Source of the DNA: Tragulus kanchil
Taxonomy: Eukaryota > Chordata > Mammalia > Artiodactyla > Tragulidae
Assembly: GCA_022376925.1 (NCBI GenBank)
Contig: JAIOJX010000003.1
Coordinates: forward strand, 39,541,874-39,605,873
Direction of reading: 5' to 3'
DNA length: 64,000 bases
Positions 20,740 through 32,764 of this stretch are shown here, piece by piece. A program made the translations under genes and the position numbers. The first letter of the stretch is position 1. Every line of letters starts with the position of its first letter. The notes beneath the pieces were generated by a model that did not search any database, was not told the origin of the DNA, and saw only the letters and a program-made list of their open reading frames with translations.

Positions 20740-23330
20740 TGCTTACTTTTACAGTCTTTTACTATATACCCAAACTAGTTCCTAGTGCCCTGTTGACCTC
20801 CAAGGTTTGATGGGTTAGTGGCTCTATGACGTCTCTAGTGGGGGATCATGCAAAACCTGTATTGGACCATATCCTGGTCTTTAATAATGTGATCCTTTCA
20901 GGATTTGTCACTGTTTTCAATTTAGGAAATGTGACTAGCCCTTTGTAATGACCAGGGACTAAGCATATTTTTCAGTCATTGAGTGATTGTTAGCCAGTTC
21001 CAGAAATCCTATAGCATAATCCTTCCTCCATCCCCCATCAGATCTGCTTTAGCTGATGCTCAGTGTCATCCATGTGCCTGCTTATTAGATATTTATATTT
21101 AATGAGATCATGAATTCTCAATTTTTGGATTTCATCTACCAGTTTAAAAATAAAAATACCTTGAAAATTTAAGATTAAAATTTAAGATTTAGACTCCTTA
21201 AATTTAAATTAATTGAATAAATAAAATTTGACAGAATCAAGGAGTTAGGGTATATGATATGTTAAATATCTAGCTATACCAGAAGGATTTGGGTAGCTAC
21301 AATATCTGCTTTGAAAATTTATTCAGAGATATTGCTTAAACAAAAATTCAGAGAAGTTTCTCACTGGCTTTGGAGGCCTTGAGAGATGCCAAGAAACATT
21401 TGAACAAAGGACAGAAGGTTCTCTCAGCTTTCCCAGGAGGATGGGATATGCAGAAACCCTGGCCTGGAACTTGGGAGAAAGAAGAAAGAACCATTTTGAG
21501 GCATTAAGTGAAAGGCAGAAATTCAATGGGGATCTTATTCATCTCAGAAATCAATCCATGAACTGTGAATTAGTAAGATTTCCTAAGCGTTGTAATTTCT
21601 CCTGGTTATGCTTTTTTATCTTATGTATTTCCTATGATGATCAGCAATAACATGATTAAAATATAAAATCTGAATATTGTAGTTTTGGAGAGCAGTGATC
21701 AAAGAAGTTACTTACATTTTATTTAGATTCTTGCTGATAACAGGAGTGATGTGAAAATTGCCAAAAGGTGTGAGACCAAGACCCAGAGAAGAAACCAAGA
21801 CTGAAAGGTGGGCTGGACTTTCACTACTGGAATGGCCCTGATCTTTGGTCCTATTCCTGTAGAGATCATTTAAAGTCATTTCCAGAACATTGTGTTGAAA
21901 GTTGTAACTTTCTTAAATCTTTAAAAACGCCCACAGAATTTACATTTAAAAACACCAGTCTTATCATGATAATGGTGGCACATGTATGGTGAAGGTAATT
22001 TACACATTTGGGTTATTTTAGAAACATACTGAAAAAAGACAACTTCAATGTCATACTGAAAAATGGTAACCAATAAAATGTCAAATCCTGGGACTATAGG
22101 TACAGAGTCTACTGCAAACTCTCGCTTTCATTCCCTATGTAGTAGTATATGTAGTTCACTTTTTTTATGATGCAAAATTTCTACCATATACCAAAGTACA
22201 GAAAATTATATAATGAACACCTGTATACCTATTTCCTGGATAATCAAGATTTTTCTTACTTGCTTCATCTGTCTCTTGTTGTGAGCTGAAATATTTTAAA
22301 GCACATTGAAGATCTCATTTAAAGATTGAAAAGTTTCCGACGTTATTTAATTTCACTTGTTTTTGATTTTACCGATCTTACTGCATCTAATTGTAGCAGA
22401 TATTACCATCATCACTTGATAGGGAAAGAAACTAAAACTCAGACTTTTGACTCATCTCAGGTCACTCATGGCTTCAAAGCCTGTGTACTTAGACACAGCC
22501 CTAAGCCTCAGACCCTGTTTGATTGTTTATCAGGTCAGTTTTTGGCCCCAGTTCTGTGTCTGTGATATCCACTATTTATCCCAATACATAAAGAAAAGCG
22601 AGAGGATATAATCCAAAATGGATGATTTGTGTGGAAGTATTTGGAAGTATTTGTGTTTGTAATTCTTTGTTTAAAACAAATCAGAGAGATAAAACATCAA
22701 GAAATGAAACAAGCAAAGTAAACACTTGATCTTCCTAAAAATATTTTCTCTCAAAATAAAATGAAAAATTTTCAGCATTCCAGAGAAGGTAAAGGATCTT
22801 AGTCAGCCTACTTTTATGTGCAAATACTCATTAGAGGCCATATTTCTTATTGTGCTGCAGCCACAAATTTACTCTTTTAAAAACAAGGACTTTAGAGAAA
22901 TTTATGAAAATAGGTCCAAAATATGCCTCTAGACATGGCTCAAGGCAGTATTGTAAGTAGGTCAAATATGTTTCTTGATTTTTTTTCCCTCCCACCATTT
23001 CTTGTTTTATTTTTTTGTTTTCTCTTCAGGGAATATAGTCAGCTTGCTACTTTCCCCTAAATTTAATCCAGGAAATATTTATTGGGCTTAGAGTGTTCAT
23101 GTTATCATCAAATCATATCACAATGTGATGTTGTCATTGATTCCATCGATGGAGAGAGGCTGGGGCCCAGGGAGTTGGCTGAAGGTGGGAGAAGCTAACC
23201 ACAGAACGTCAGCAAGAGCATTAGAAGTTAAGACTTGGATTTTCCAAGCTGGTGAAGGAAGAGGGCATTTGAGGTGGATGGACAAGTGTTAGCGAAGTTA
23301 TGAGGTGTGTTAGTTATGAAATGTCTAATG
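20740..23330. other. Repeat-poor unique tract, no gene recognised
   Basis: This is the longest stretch without clear young repeats. Frames are short (79 codons at most, 22326-22565) with no domain. An old L1 or DNA remnant may lie at about 22160-22290 ('ccaaagtacagaaaattata'). A faint MIR-like patch is at 22400-22530. Confidence 0.4.
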
Positions 23331-23335
23331 AAAAG

Positions 23336-23455
23336 CCAATGCTCGGGTGCTCAGTCATGTCCAATTCTTTGAGAGCCCGTGGACTATAGTCTGCCAGGAT
23401 CCTCTGTCTATGGAATTTTCTCGCAGGAATGCTGGAGTGGGTTGCCATTGTTAGT
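23336..23455 (-). mobile_element. Bov-tA SINE fragment
   Basis: Reverse-complement Bov-tA from 'gtgctcagtcatgtccaatt' to 'ctggagtgggttgccattg'. The head is missing. Confidence 0.8.
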
Positions 23456-23607
23456 TATAGAGTTTAGGTTAACAGGGAGTAAACCATGTGCTAGAGAACA
23501 TTTTTAAGTCAGGAGTAACAAGAGAGATTCAAGTGGATTGGAAAGGGAATGGAGCAAATGTTTAGGGAGAACATAATTGTAATGTATCAACAGGCACTTG
23601 ATGCAGT

Positions 23608-23760
23608 ATTTCTTTTTTTTTTTTAATTATTACTTAATTTTTGTTTATTCTTCTGGCCACACAGCATGTGGGATCTTAGTTTTCTGACCAGAGATTGAAC
23701 CCACACGCCCTGAAGTGAAAGTGTGTGGAGTCTTAACCACTGGACCACAAGGGAAGTTCT
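23608..23760 (-). mobile_element. Older CHR-type SINE
   Basis: The plus-strand text 'ttctggccacacagcatgtg', 'gggatcttagttttctgacc' and 'accactggaccacaaggg' is the reverse complement of an older CHR SINE. The body differs from the 'ggagcggctggacc' group. Confidence 0.8.
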
Positions 23761-24101
23761 GGAGGTTATTTCATTTAATCTTCACTGGAACTGTGGGGTG
23801 TTGTAGACCTGCCGAAGGACTCTAAAAATGGTCAGAACTCAATTCAATGGGCAGATTAATTCCAGAGAGGTATTAGCTCCATATTGTCATCTCTAATTGT
23901 GCAATGGAAGACTTTTACTAAAGTTAAAGAATTTCTCCTTTAGGGGAAGGATTTTCAGGGGTGACAGGTTGCAAGCTGTCTTTATTGTGATACAGACACC
24001 ACTTGCAGGTTTATAACCTACACAGCAAAGTCTTGCTGTCTAATTTCCAAAGCAGTTCATCCCAGTAGTCTTTGAATTTGCTCTATGGTGAAAGGAGAAT
24101 A

Positions 24102-24318
24102 GGGCTTCTCCTATAATAATAGGTGGCTCAGTGGTAAAAAATCTTCCTGCCAGTGCAGTTGGGTTCCATCTCAGGGTCAGCAAGATCCCTGGAGAAGGGA
24201 ATGGTGACTCATTCCTATATTCTTGCCTGGATAACCCCATGGGCAGAGGAGCCTGCTGGGTTACAGTCCATGGGGTTGCAAAAGAGTTGGACATAACTTA
24301 GTGACTAAACAACAATAA
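24102..24318 (+). mobile_element. Bov-tA SINE
   Basis: The head is interrupted by 'ataataatag'. The centre 'attcttgcctggataacccc' and the 3' end 'cataacttagtgactaaac' with tail 'aacaataaa' are intact. Confidence 0.85.
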
Positions 24319-24734
24319 AAGAGGGTAAATTGGGTAAATAAAATAAAAGAGGGTAAAGTGCTTTGTAAATTAGGAAGCCTTCTGCTGATGCTGCATACAA
24401 TATGCAGAGTTGTTTCTGAGTGATTGCAAGCTGGTGACCCATCAATAATTAGAAGATATTTCTGTCCTCTCATCTGACTCATTAATAGGAACAAGTGGTC
24501 CAGAAGTCAGTACACAGGTTGACCTATAAATCACATTCTGCCTTCTTCTGAACGATCTACTGTGTGTCATGTGTTTAGCCTAAAGAAACAATGGATATAA
24601 TTCTTCATCCAGCTACTTGTACAATATCTCCATTGACTGAGTTCTTAGCATTTTATATCAAATACGTGTATTATGAATTGGAAGTAAAAGAACTAGTTGA
24701 AGTTTTATCAGGATTTGAGTACTGATAACTTGTT

Positions 24735-25255
24735 CAGTTGCCCAGCCATTTCTGACTCTTTGTGACCCCATGGACTGCAGCATGCCAGGCCTCCCTGTCC
24801 CTCCTCACCTCCCGGCATTTGACCAAGTTCTTGTCTATTGACTCAGTGATGCCATTTAGCCAACTCATCCTCTAACACCCTCTTTTTCTTCTGTCCTCAA
24901 TCTTTCCCAGCATGAGGGCTTTTTTCCAGTGCGTTGGCACTTCACGTCAGGTGGGCAAAGTATTAGAGCATCAGCCTCAGTCCTTGCAATGAATATTCAC
25001 GGTTGATTTTGCTTAAGATTGACTGGTTTGATCTCCTTGCAGTCCAGTGGACTTTCAGGGGTCTTCTGTAGCACCACAGTTCGAAGTCATCAATTCTTTG
25101 GTGTTCTGCCTTCTTTACAGTCCAGCTTTTAAAACCATATGTGACCTCTGGGAAGACAATAGCCTTATCTATAAGCACCTTTGTTGGCAGAGTAATGTCT
25201 CTTCTTTTCAACACACTATCAATGTTTGTCATAGCTTTCCTGCCAAGAAGCAGTC
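24735..25255 (-). mobile_element. BovB LINE 3' fragment (left rendition)
   Basis: The minus-strand frame at 24963-25232 encodes the C-terminal BovB segments LPTKVLIDKAIVFP and then a WTVKKAEHQRIDDFELWCYR stretch. It continues to the BovB 3' end ('gttgcccagccatttctgac' on the plus strand at 24735). It is a truncated, frame-damaged fragment. Confidence 0.87.
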
Positions 25256-25846
25256 ACCTTACTAAGACATTAAATTAACTTACTAAGATATTAAAAACAC
25301 ACATTCTGTCTCTGCCTGAACAGATCTGGTAAAATATGGCTTCTTATTTTCACATATGTAAATTTTCCATATGTGTTAATATGACAATACTTTGAGCATT
25401 GAAGACTTTTTAGATAACAAAAACTACCCTCACCAGCCACAATTCAATCTTCAATCAATGAAAAAGGGAAATAAGAGGATTGCATGTCTAATTCTGCTGA
25501 GGCTGAAGACAATAGGGAGAGTTGTTTCTGAGTGATTGCAAGCTGGTGACCCATCAATAATTAGAAGATATTTCTGTCCTCTCATCTGACTCATTAATAG
25601 GAACAAGTGGTCCAGAAGTCAGTACACAGGTTGACCTATAAATCACATTCTGCCTTCTTCTGAACGATCTACTGTGTGTCATGTGTTTAGCCTAAAGAAA
25701 CAATGGATATAATTCTTCATCCAGCTACTTGTACAATATCTCCATTGACTGAGTTCTTAGCATTTTATATCAAATACGTGTATTATGAATTGGAAGTAAA
25801 AGAACTAGTTGAAGTTTTATCAGGATTTGAGTACTGATAACTTGTT

Positions 25847-26367
25847 CAGTTGCCCAGCCATTTCTGACTCTTTGTGACCCCATGGACTGCAGCATGCCAG
25901 GCCTCCCTGTCCCTCCTCACCTCCCGGCATTTGACCAAGTTCTTGTCTATTGACTCAGTGATGCCATTTAGCCAACTCATCCTCTAACACCCTCTTTTTC
26001 TTCTGTCCTCAATCTTTCCCAGCATGAGGGCTTTTTTCCAGTGCGTTGGCACTTCACGTCAGGTGGGCAAAGTATTAGAGCATCAGCCTCAGTCCTTGCA
26101 ATGAATATTCACGGTTGATTTTGCTTAAGATTGACTGGTTTGATCTCCTTGCAGTCCAGTGGACTTTCAGGGGTCTTCTGTAGCACCACAGTTCGAAGTC
26201 ATCAATTCTTTGGTGTTCTGCCTTCTTTACAGTCCAGCTTTTAAAACCATATGTGACCTCTGGGAAGACAATAGCCTTATCTATAAGCACCTTTGTTGGC
26301 AGAGTAATGTCTCTTCTTTTCAACACACTATCAATGTTTGTCATAGCTTTCCTGCCAAGAAGCAGTC
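25847..26367 (-). mobile_element. BovB LINE 3' fragment (right rendition)
   Basis: Identical to 24735-25255 as far as I could read, at an offset of 1112 bp. Confidence 0.87.
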
Positions 26368-26595
26368 ACCTTACTAAGACATTAAATTAACTTACTAAGA
26401 TATTAAAAACACACATTCTGTCTCTGCCTGAACAGATCTGGTAAAATATGGCTTCTTATTTTCACATATGTAAATTTTCCATATGTGTTAATATGACAAT
26501 ACTTTGAGCATTGAAGACTTTTTAGATAACAAAAACTACCCTCACCAGCCACAATTCAATCTTCAATCAATGAAAAAGGGAAATAAGAGGATTGC

Positions 26596-26692
26596 ATGTC
26601 TAATTCATGTTGATATGGGGCAGAAACCCAAGCAATATTGTAAAGGAATTATCCTTCAATCAAAAGTAAGTAAATTAAAAAATATATAGATG
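26596..26692 (+). mobile_element. Artiodactyl L1 3' end fragment
   Basis: 'tcatgttgatatggggcag' followed by 'caatattgtaaaggaattat' and 'ccttcaatcaaaagtaag' is the very 3' end of an artiodactyl L1. Confidence 0.6.
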
Positions 26693-26699
26693 AGCACCA

Positions 26700-27342
26700 A
26701 GAAAAACTATAACCCTAGTAGACTTTATTTCATATGATCCACCATTTTTTTTTACTTTCTTTAAAGCTGAAGTTATTCCTGTAAAGAGATGTTTTAGAGA
26801 AAGAGCATTGTTTCATTTTCCAGATCATTGTATCAGGTAGGTAAGCGGGTAGGTAGGCTTTATTCTTTTTCGCTCTTTGCCAGTAACATTATATAAAGAA
26901 TTTCACAGAGGATATGGTACTTGGGGAAAGCTTTCCATTTTAATATGCAGAAAGGACTTGTCATCCAGAATTTAAAGTCATGTTACTTCCTAGAGTCCAA
27001 AGCACAACAAAATAGTTATTTTATCAGCTAATCACATGCTGCTGAATTTGATTTAAGTCTGCTCTACTGCTCCCCTAACATTTTACAAATCACTGTCTGC
27101 TCTTCAATAGGCTCCATGCAATGTGCTGGTGGAATCTATTTCTGTCTGTAAAGACCTTCCTATCTCGGGAGTGACATTAATGATTATCTCTTCCTTTCAC
27201 ACGAGCGCCCACCAGCTGAATCGCCTAGGTGACTTCCTGCCCACTTGGATGATTAGAGTTTTTGCAGCTGACTTGGGCAGCAGGATCAAATTCCCCCATC
27301 TCCCTCTGGCAGCTCCCTGCTTTGGTATCCTGCACCCTAAGG
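26700..27342. other. Repeat-poor tract, candidate conserved non-coding sequence
   Basis: No repeat family is visible. The composition is mixed, with blocks such as 'ctgaatcgcctaggtgact' and 'gtgacattaatgattatctc'. The 87-codon frame at 27123-27386 lacks any recognised domain and runs into the duplicated unit, so I do not call it a gene. Confidence 0.35.
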
Positions 27343-29467
27343 ACAAAATGAGGGCAGCAGCATCAGCCTTACTTACCTCTCTCTAAGAATGAGAATTTCA
27401 CATTGAATGAATATGAAGGCAGTGGGGCGTTGCTTCATTTTTAAGGTGAACATTAATATTAAACAATAGAGCTCCCTGGGAAAGGGCTGCTGCTGCTTGA
27501 ATACTAAGCTGCATCATTAAGACTGAAACTGAACAGAAATAAAAAGGAAATAAAGCCTAGAAAAAAGGTTTTGAAGGAAGAAAGAAGCAGATTTTTTAAA
27601 AGACTAGCTAAATGTATCGCCTTAGGGAAATCCAGAAAAACAATCATTTGTCTTTAAAACATGGTGATTTCCATTGCGTCATGTAAGGAAGACTTTTAAA
27701 ATCCTGAATTCATGTTAGAGATATGTTTGCCATCTCACCCAGGACCTTAGCATTGTATGCTATAATAGAAATGCTTTATTGATGTTTGGATGATTTATAT
27801 TTGAGGATTTTGATAGAATTCGTTTGTTAACCCAGTTGCTCACACTGTGTCCATTCTTCTCTGTGATGTGATTTTATTGCTCCTCCCCTCAAGAGTTGGT
27901 GTCAGTTTTTACATCTCTTTCATATGAATGGGCCTTATGATGTGCCCTGTCCAAGAGAATTTGGTAAAAGTGACTGTAGATTAATCCAAGCCTAAAGCCA
28001 CGAGCACTTGATCTCTTTCTCACCTCAACTGACAGAGGATGAGAAACCATGTGTAAGAGCTGGGTTGTCTCAGACAAGGCCATTTGAGACAAATCTGGAG
28101 CCAGCTGAACACCAAAAACTGACCCACAGTTGACCACAAATGCATTAGTGAGCCCAATTGACTCATTGATTCTGGTACAATAATAAATATTTATTGTTTA
28201 GGTTTTTTGTTAGGCAGTAAGAAGGCTGAGTACCAAAGAACTGATATCTTTGAATTGTGGTGCTGGAGAAGATTCTTGAGAGCCCGTTGGAAACTCATGA
28301 GTTCAAACCAGTCAATCCTAAAGGAAATCAACCCTGAATATTCATTGGAGGAATGTTGTTGAAGCTGGAAATCCAATACTTTGGCTACTTGATGGGAAGG
28401 GTAAACAAAATGAGGCAGCAGCATCAGCCTTACTTACCTCTCTCTAAGAATGAGAATTTCACATTGAATGAATATGAAGGCAGTGGGGCGTTGCTTCATT
28501 TTTAAGGTGAACATTAATATTAAACAATAGAGCTCCCTGGGAAAGGGCTGCTGCTGCTTGAATACTAAGCTGCATCATTAAGACTGAAACTGAACAGAAA
28601 TAAAAAGGAAATAAAGCCTAGAAAAAAGGTTTTGAAGGAAGAAAGAAGCAGATTTTTTAAAAGACTAGCTAAATGTATCGCCTTAGGGAAATCCAGAAAA
28701 ACAATCATTTGTCTTTAAAACATGGTGATTTCCATTGCGTCATGTAAGGAAGACTTTTAAAATCCTGAATTCATGTTAGAGATATGTTTGCCATCTCACC
28801 CAGGACCTTAGCATTGTATGCTATAATAGAAATGCTTTATTGATGTTTGGATGATTTATATTTGAGGATTTTGATAGAATTCGTTTGTTAACCCAGTTGC
28901 TCACACTGTGTCCATTCTTCTCTGTGATGTGATTTTATTGCTCCTCCCCTCAAGAGTTGGTGTCAGTTTTTACATCTCTTTCATATGAATGGGCCTTATG
29001 ATGTGCCCTGTCCAAGAGAATTTGGTAAAAGTGACTGTAGATTAATCCAAGCCTAAAGCCACGAGCACTTGATCTCTTTCTCACCTCAACTGACAGAGGA
29101 TGAGAAACCATGTGTAAGAGCTGGGTTGTCTCAGACAAGGCCATTTGAGACAAATCTGGAGCCAGCTGAACACCAAAAACTGACCCACAGTTGACCACAA
29201 ATGCATTAGTGAGCCCAATTGACTCATTGATTCTGGTACAATAATAAATATTTATTGTTTAGGTTTTTTGTTAGGCAGTAAGAAGGCTGAGTACCAAAGA
29301 ACTGATATCTTTGAATTGTGGTGCTGGAGAAGATTCTTGAGAGCCCGTTGGAAACTCATGAGTTCAAACCAGTCAATCCTAAAGGAAATCAACCCTGAAT
29401 ATTCATTGGAGGAATGTTGTTGAAGCTGGAAATCCAATACTTTGGCTACTTGATGGGAAGGGTAAAC
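27343..29467. repeat. Direct duplication 7: 27343-28406 and 28405-29467
   Basis: The offset is 1062 then 1061 bp; one G is missing in 'atgaggcagcag' of the right copy. The units abut directly. The left unit ends inside a BovB element, which continues only after the right unit. This again shows which copy leads to the true downstream sequence. Confidence 0.95.
28222..28406 (+). mobile_element. BovB LINE fragment, cut by the duplication joint
   Basis: It starts at 'aagaaggctgagtaccaaag' and contains 'ttgaattgtggtgctggaga'. It is truncated at the joint. The full version is 29281-29672. Confidence 0.85.
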
Positions 29468-29672
29468 TGATTGGAAAAGACCTTGATGCTAGGAAAGATT
29501 GAGGGGAGGAGGAGAAGGAGGTGATGAGGATAGGATTGTTGGATGACATCTTCAACTCAATGAACCTGAATCTGAGCAAACTCCAGGAGATAGCGAAGGA
29601 CAGGGAAGCCTAGTGTGCTGCAGTCCATGAGATCACAAAGACTCAGACATGACATAGTGACTGAACAACAAA
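29281..29672 (+). mobile_element. BovB LINE 3' fragment
   Basis: It carries the BovB C-terminal coding stretch with frame damage. It continues through 'gaaaagaccttgatgctagg' and 'gaacctgaatctgagcaaac' to the end 'catgacatagtgactgaac' and an 'aacaaaaac' tail. Confidence 0.88.
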
Positions 29673-30105
29673 AACAATAGCTAACTAGTGCAAGAAAGCA
29701 AGACTATATGTCATTATTTTTGTTTCCTTATACTCATTAATAAAGACAATATCTATAGAACTTATACTAACAACAACAAAAAAACAGGATAAGATGATTA
29801 GGGTTCCACTTAAAACAAGTCACCTCAGTGGCAAGAATTGAAGTTAGACATTCAATCTGAGCCTCTTTCAGAATTTTATGATTTGTGATGATGCTGCTGG
29901 ATTTATTTTTTCCTGTGAGGATACTTGTGATCCTTTGAAGAGTTTTAAGTGTCTGTGCAAGATGTCCTGAAAGTAGTTGTATAAATACCTCAACTATTTC
30001 TTAATGTCTCAGATCTCAAGTGTCTTGGTGCCAACCTATCACTCTGTGTAGGAGTAAGCTCTTTGAGTGTGTCTACTAAGAACAGTTAGAAGAATTTAAA
30101 AAATA

Positions 30106-30250
30106 ATAACAGCATTCACTACATATTCCCTGTGTGCCTAGCACAATTCTAAACTCATGTCTATGAATTCATTTAATATTCCCAAGAACATGTCTTTGAG
30201 ATAGACTATTATTATTTCCATTTTCCAGGTGAGGAAGTTTAGGTGTAGAG
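30106..30250 (-). mobile_element. MIR SINE
   Basis: 'ccctgtgtgcctagcacaat', 'gaattcatttaatattccc' and 'ttccattttccaggtgagg' follow the reverse complement of the MIR core. Confidence 0.7.
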
Positions 30251-30304
30251 AGGATATAGGACTGCTCATATCCACATACTGAATAAAGTATGAAGTGCTA
30301 GAGG

Positions 30305-30465
30305 GTATTACCCACCAGGCTCCTCTGTCTCTGAGATTTTTCAGGCAAGAATATTGGAGTGGGTTGCCATCTCCTTCTCCAGGGGATTTTCCCAATCCAG
30401 AGATTGAACCTGTGTCTCCCGCATTGCAGACAGATTCTTTACCATCTGAGCCGCCAGGGAAGCTC
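30305..30465 (-). mobile_element. Bov-tA SINE fragment
   Basis: Reverse-complement Bov-tA centre and head, from 'caccaggctcctctgtctct' to 'gagccgccagggaagctc'. The tail side is missing. Confidence 0.85.
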
Positions 30466-31028
30466 ATTACCCTAAATACCATCCTGTAACTGTTTGTACT
30501 GAACACGTATTACTACTATTAGTACATAAGCACATCTGTTCACTCCAATTTTTATTATTTCTATATTTGCGGTGGTTTTGATCACCACAACAACTAATCT
30601 GGCTGAATCAGTCAACTAATCTGATTATGCTTAATCTCTCAAGCACTCTCTTTAATAGCAGGGAGTCTGCCCAGATCCTATAAAGTATTTAATTTTCTAT
30701 TAGGTAATATTATGGTCTCTAAGGCTCTACCAACTTGAAATACTTTTGTAAAGGACTCAATATTTATAGGCATATCTTAATTTTCCTGTCAGGATCAGGA
30801 CTAAAGTGAAGCACCCAGGAAAGCAGAGTGTAAGGAGGCACTCACTCACTTCCTGACTCTCATCTTGCTGGACATAAATGCCTCCTTAAATTTTGTGCTC
30901 TAATCACCCAGCTCACCTAACCCTAATCCCAGCTGTGTTTTCTACTCTTTCCCCCTTACCCCCGGAGATTAAGTACCTTCTCATATGCTTTTCCCCCGTC
31001 CAGCTTTACTGAGGCATACTTGACTAAT

Positions 31029-31148
31029 AGGGCTTCCCTTGTGGCTCAGATGGTAAAGAATCTGCCTGCAATACAGGAGACCTGAGTTTTATCCCTGGGT
31101 TGGGAAGATCCCCTGGAGAAGGCAAAGGCTACCCACTCTAGTATTCTT
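31029..31148 (+). mobile_element. Bov-tA SINE, 5' half, split by the SINE-L1 composite
   Basis: Head 'gggcttcccttgtggctcag' to 'cactctagtattctt' (31134-31148). The other half resumes at 41142 with the same 15 bp. Repeated at 32233-32352 by duplication 8. Confidence 0.9.
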
Positions 31149-31521
31149 TTTTTTGGGTGGGGGGAGGGGCGGGCGGGCCACTTCTTTTTTTTTTTTTTAT
31201 TCTTTATTTTAAAGGTTTTACAGAGTTTTGTTGTTCACATACATGTATGTTCCCAGATCAGTCATATGCATATCCATGGTCCCCACCCACCCAGATCCCC
31301 ATCCCACCCCTCCAGACCTTTGCCCCAAGCCATTGTAAGCACTCCTATTCCCTTAGCACTGTGACATTAGCTATCTTTTCCACACATAACACTATAGGTT
31401 TCCTTGTTACTTCCTCCATGCTTCCCCCTCCCTATTTATTCACCACGATGTCTCTATGTCTATGCTCTGTCTTTTTTTTTTTTTTCATGAGTTCCCTGTG
31501 TGTGATATCAAGACCGTCCTA

Positions 31522-31893
31522 CTAGATTCCATATATGTGTGTTAGTATACTGTATTTGTCTTTCTCTTTTTGACTTACTTCACTTTTTATGATAGGTTCT
31601 AGAGCCAGCCACTTCATTAGGATTGAGTCTTCTGCATTTCTTTTAACAGCTGAGTAGTATTCCATTGTATATATGTACCAGAGCTTCTGGATCCATTCAT
31701 TCGTCGATGGACATCTAGGTTGCTTCCATGTTTTGGCTATCGTATAGAGAGCTGCAATGAACATTGGGGTACAGGTGCTTCTTTCAGTTTTTATTTCATC
31801 AGGATATAAGCCTAAGAGTGGGATTGCTGGGTCATAGGGTGCTTCTATTTTTAGTTTTTTAAGAAATCTCCAGACTGTCTTCCATAGAGGCAA
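31522..31893 (-). pseudogene. L1 ORF2 C-terminal end (partial extra rendition)
   Basis: It encodes the last ~120 residues of ORF2p, including [17 protein letters not shown] and [12 protein letters not shown]. It exists only because duplication 8 repeats the L1 3' end. The full C-terminus is at 32726-33709. Confidence 0.88.
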
Positions 31894-32232
31894 TCTTATC
31901 TATTGGGTAATATTATGGTCTCTAAGGCTCTACCAACTTGAAATACTTTTGTAAAGGACTCAATATTTATAGGCATATCTTAATTTTCCTGTCAGGATCA
32001 GGACTAAAGTGAAGCACCCAGGAAAGCAGAGTGTAAGGAGGCACTCACTCACTTCCTGACTCTCATCTTGCTGGACATAAATGCCTCCTTAAATTTTGTG
32101 CTCTAATCACCCAGCTCACCTAACCCTAATCCCAGCTGTGTTTTCTACTCTTTCCCCCTTACCCCCGGAGATTAAGTACCTTCTCATATGCTTTTCCCCC
32201 GTCCAGCTTTACTGAGGCATACTTGACTAATA

Positions 32233-32352
32233 GGGCTTCCCTTGTGGCTCAGATGGTAAAGAATCTGCCTGCAATACAGGAGACCTGAGTTTTATCCCTG
32301 GGTTGGGAAGATCCCCTGGAGAAGGCAAAGGCTACCCACTCTAGTATTCTTT
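32233..32352 (+). mobile_element. Bov-tA SINE 5' half (second rendition of 31029-31148)
   Basis: Same element and same breakpoint as 31029-31148, repeated by duplication 8. Treat it as one locus. Confidence 0.88.
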
Positions 32353-32764
32353 TTTTTGGGTGGGGGGAGGGAGGGGGTGGGCGGGCCACTTTTTTTTTTT
32401 TTTATTCTTTATTTTAAAGGTTTTACAGAGTTTTGTTGTTCACATACATGTATGTTCCCAGATCAGTCATATGCATATCCATGGTCCCCACCCACCCAGA
32501 TCCCCATCCCACCCTCCAGACCTTTGCCCCAAGCCATTGTAAGCACTCCTATTCCCTTAGCACTGTGACATTAGCTATCTTTTCCACACATAACACTATA
32601 GGTTTCCTTGTTACTTCCTCCATGCTTCCCCCTCCCTATTTATTCACCACGATGTCTCTATGTCTATGCTCTGTCTTTTTTTTTTTTTTCATGAGTTCCC
32701 TGTGTGTGATATCAAGACCGTCCTACTAGATTCCATATATGTGTGTTAGTATACTGTATTTGTC

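Larger units (their letters stand above)
24380..26606. repeat. Direct duplication 6: 24380-25494 and 25492-26606
   Basis: The offset is a constant 1112 bp and the units abut. The first bases of the right unit are corrupted: 'ctgaggctgaagacaatagg' replaces 'ctgatgctgcatacaatatg'. Past 26606 the right copy continues into an L1 3' end, which marks the true continuation. Confidence 0.94.

Noticed and set aside
27123..27386. 87-codon frame as an exon
   Set aside because: No recognisable domain or splice sites, and it crosses into a duplicated unit. Reported only as a possible conserved non-coding tract.
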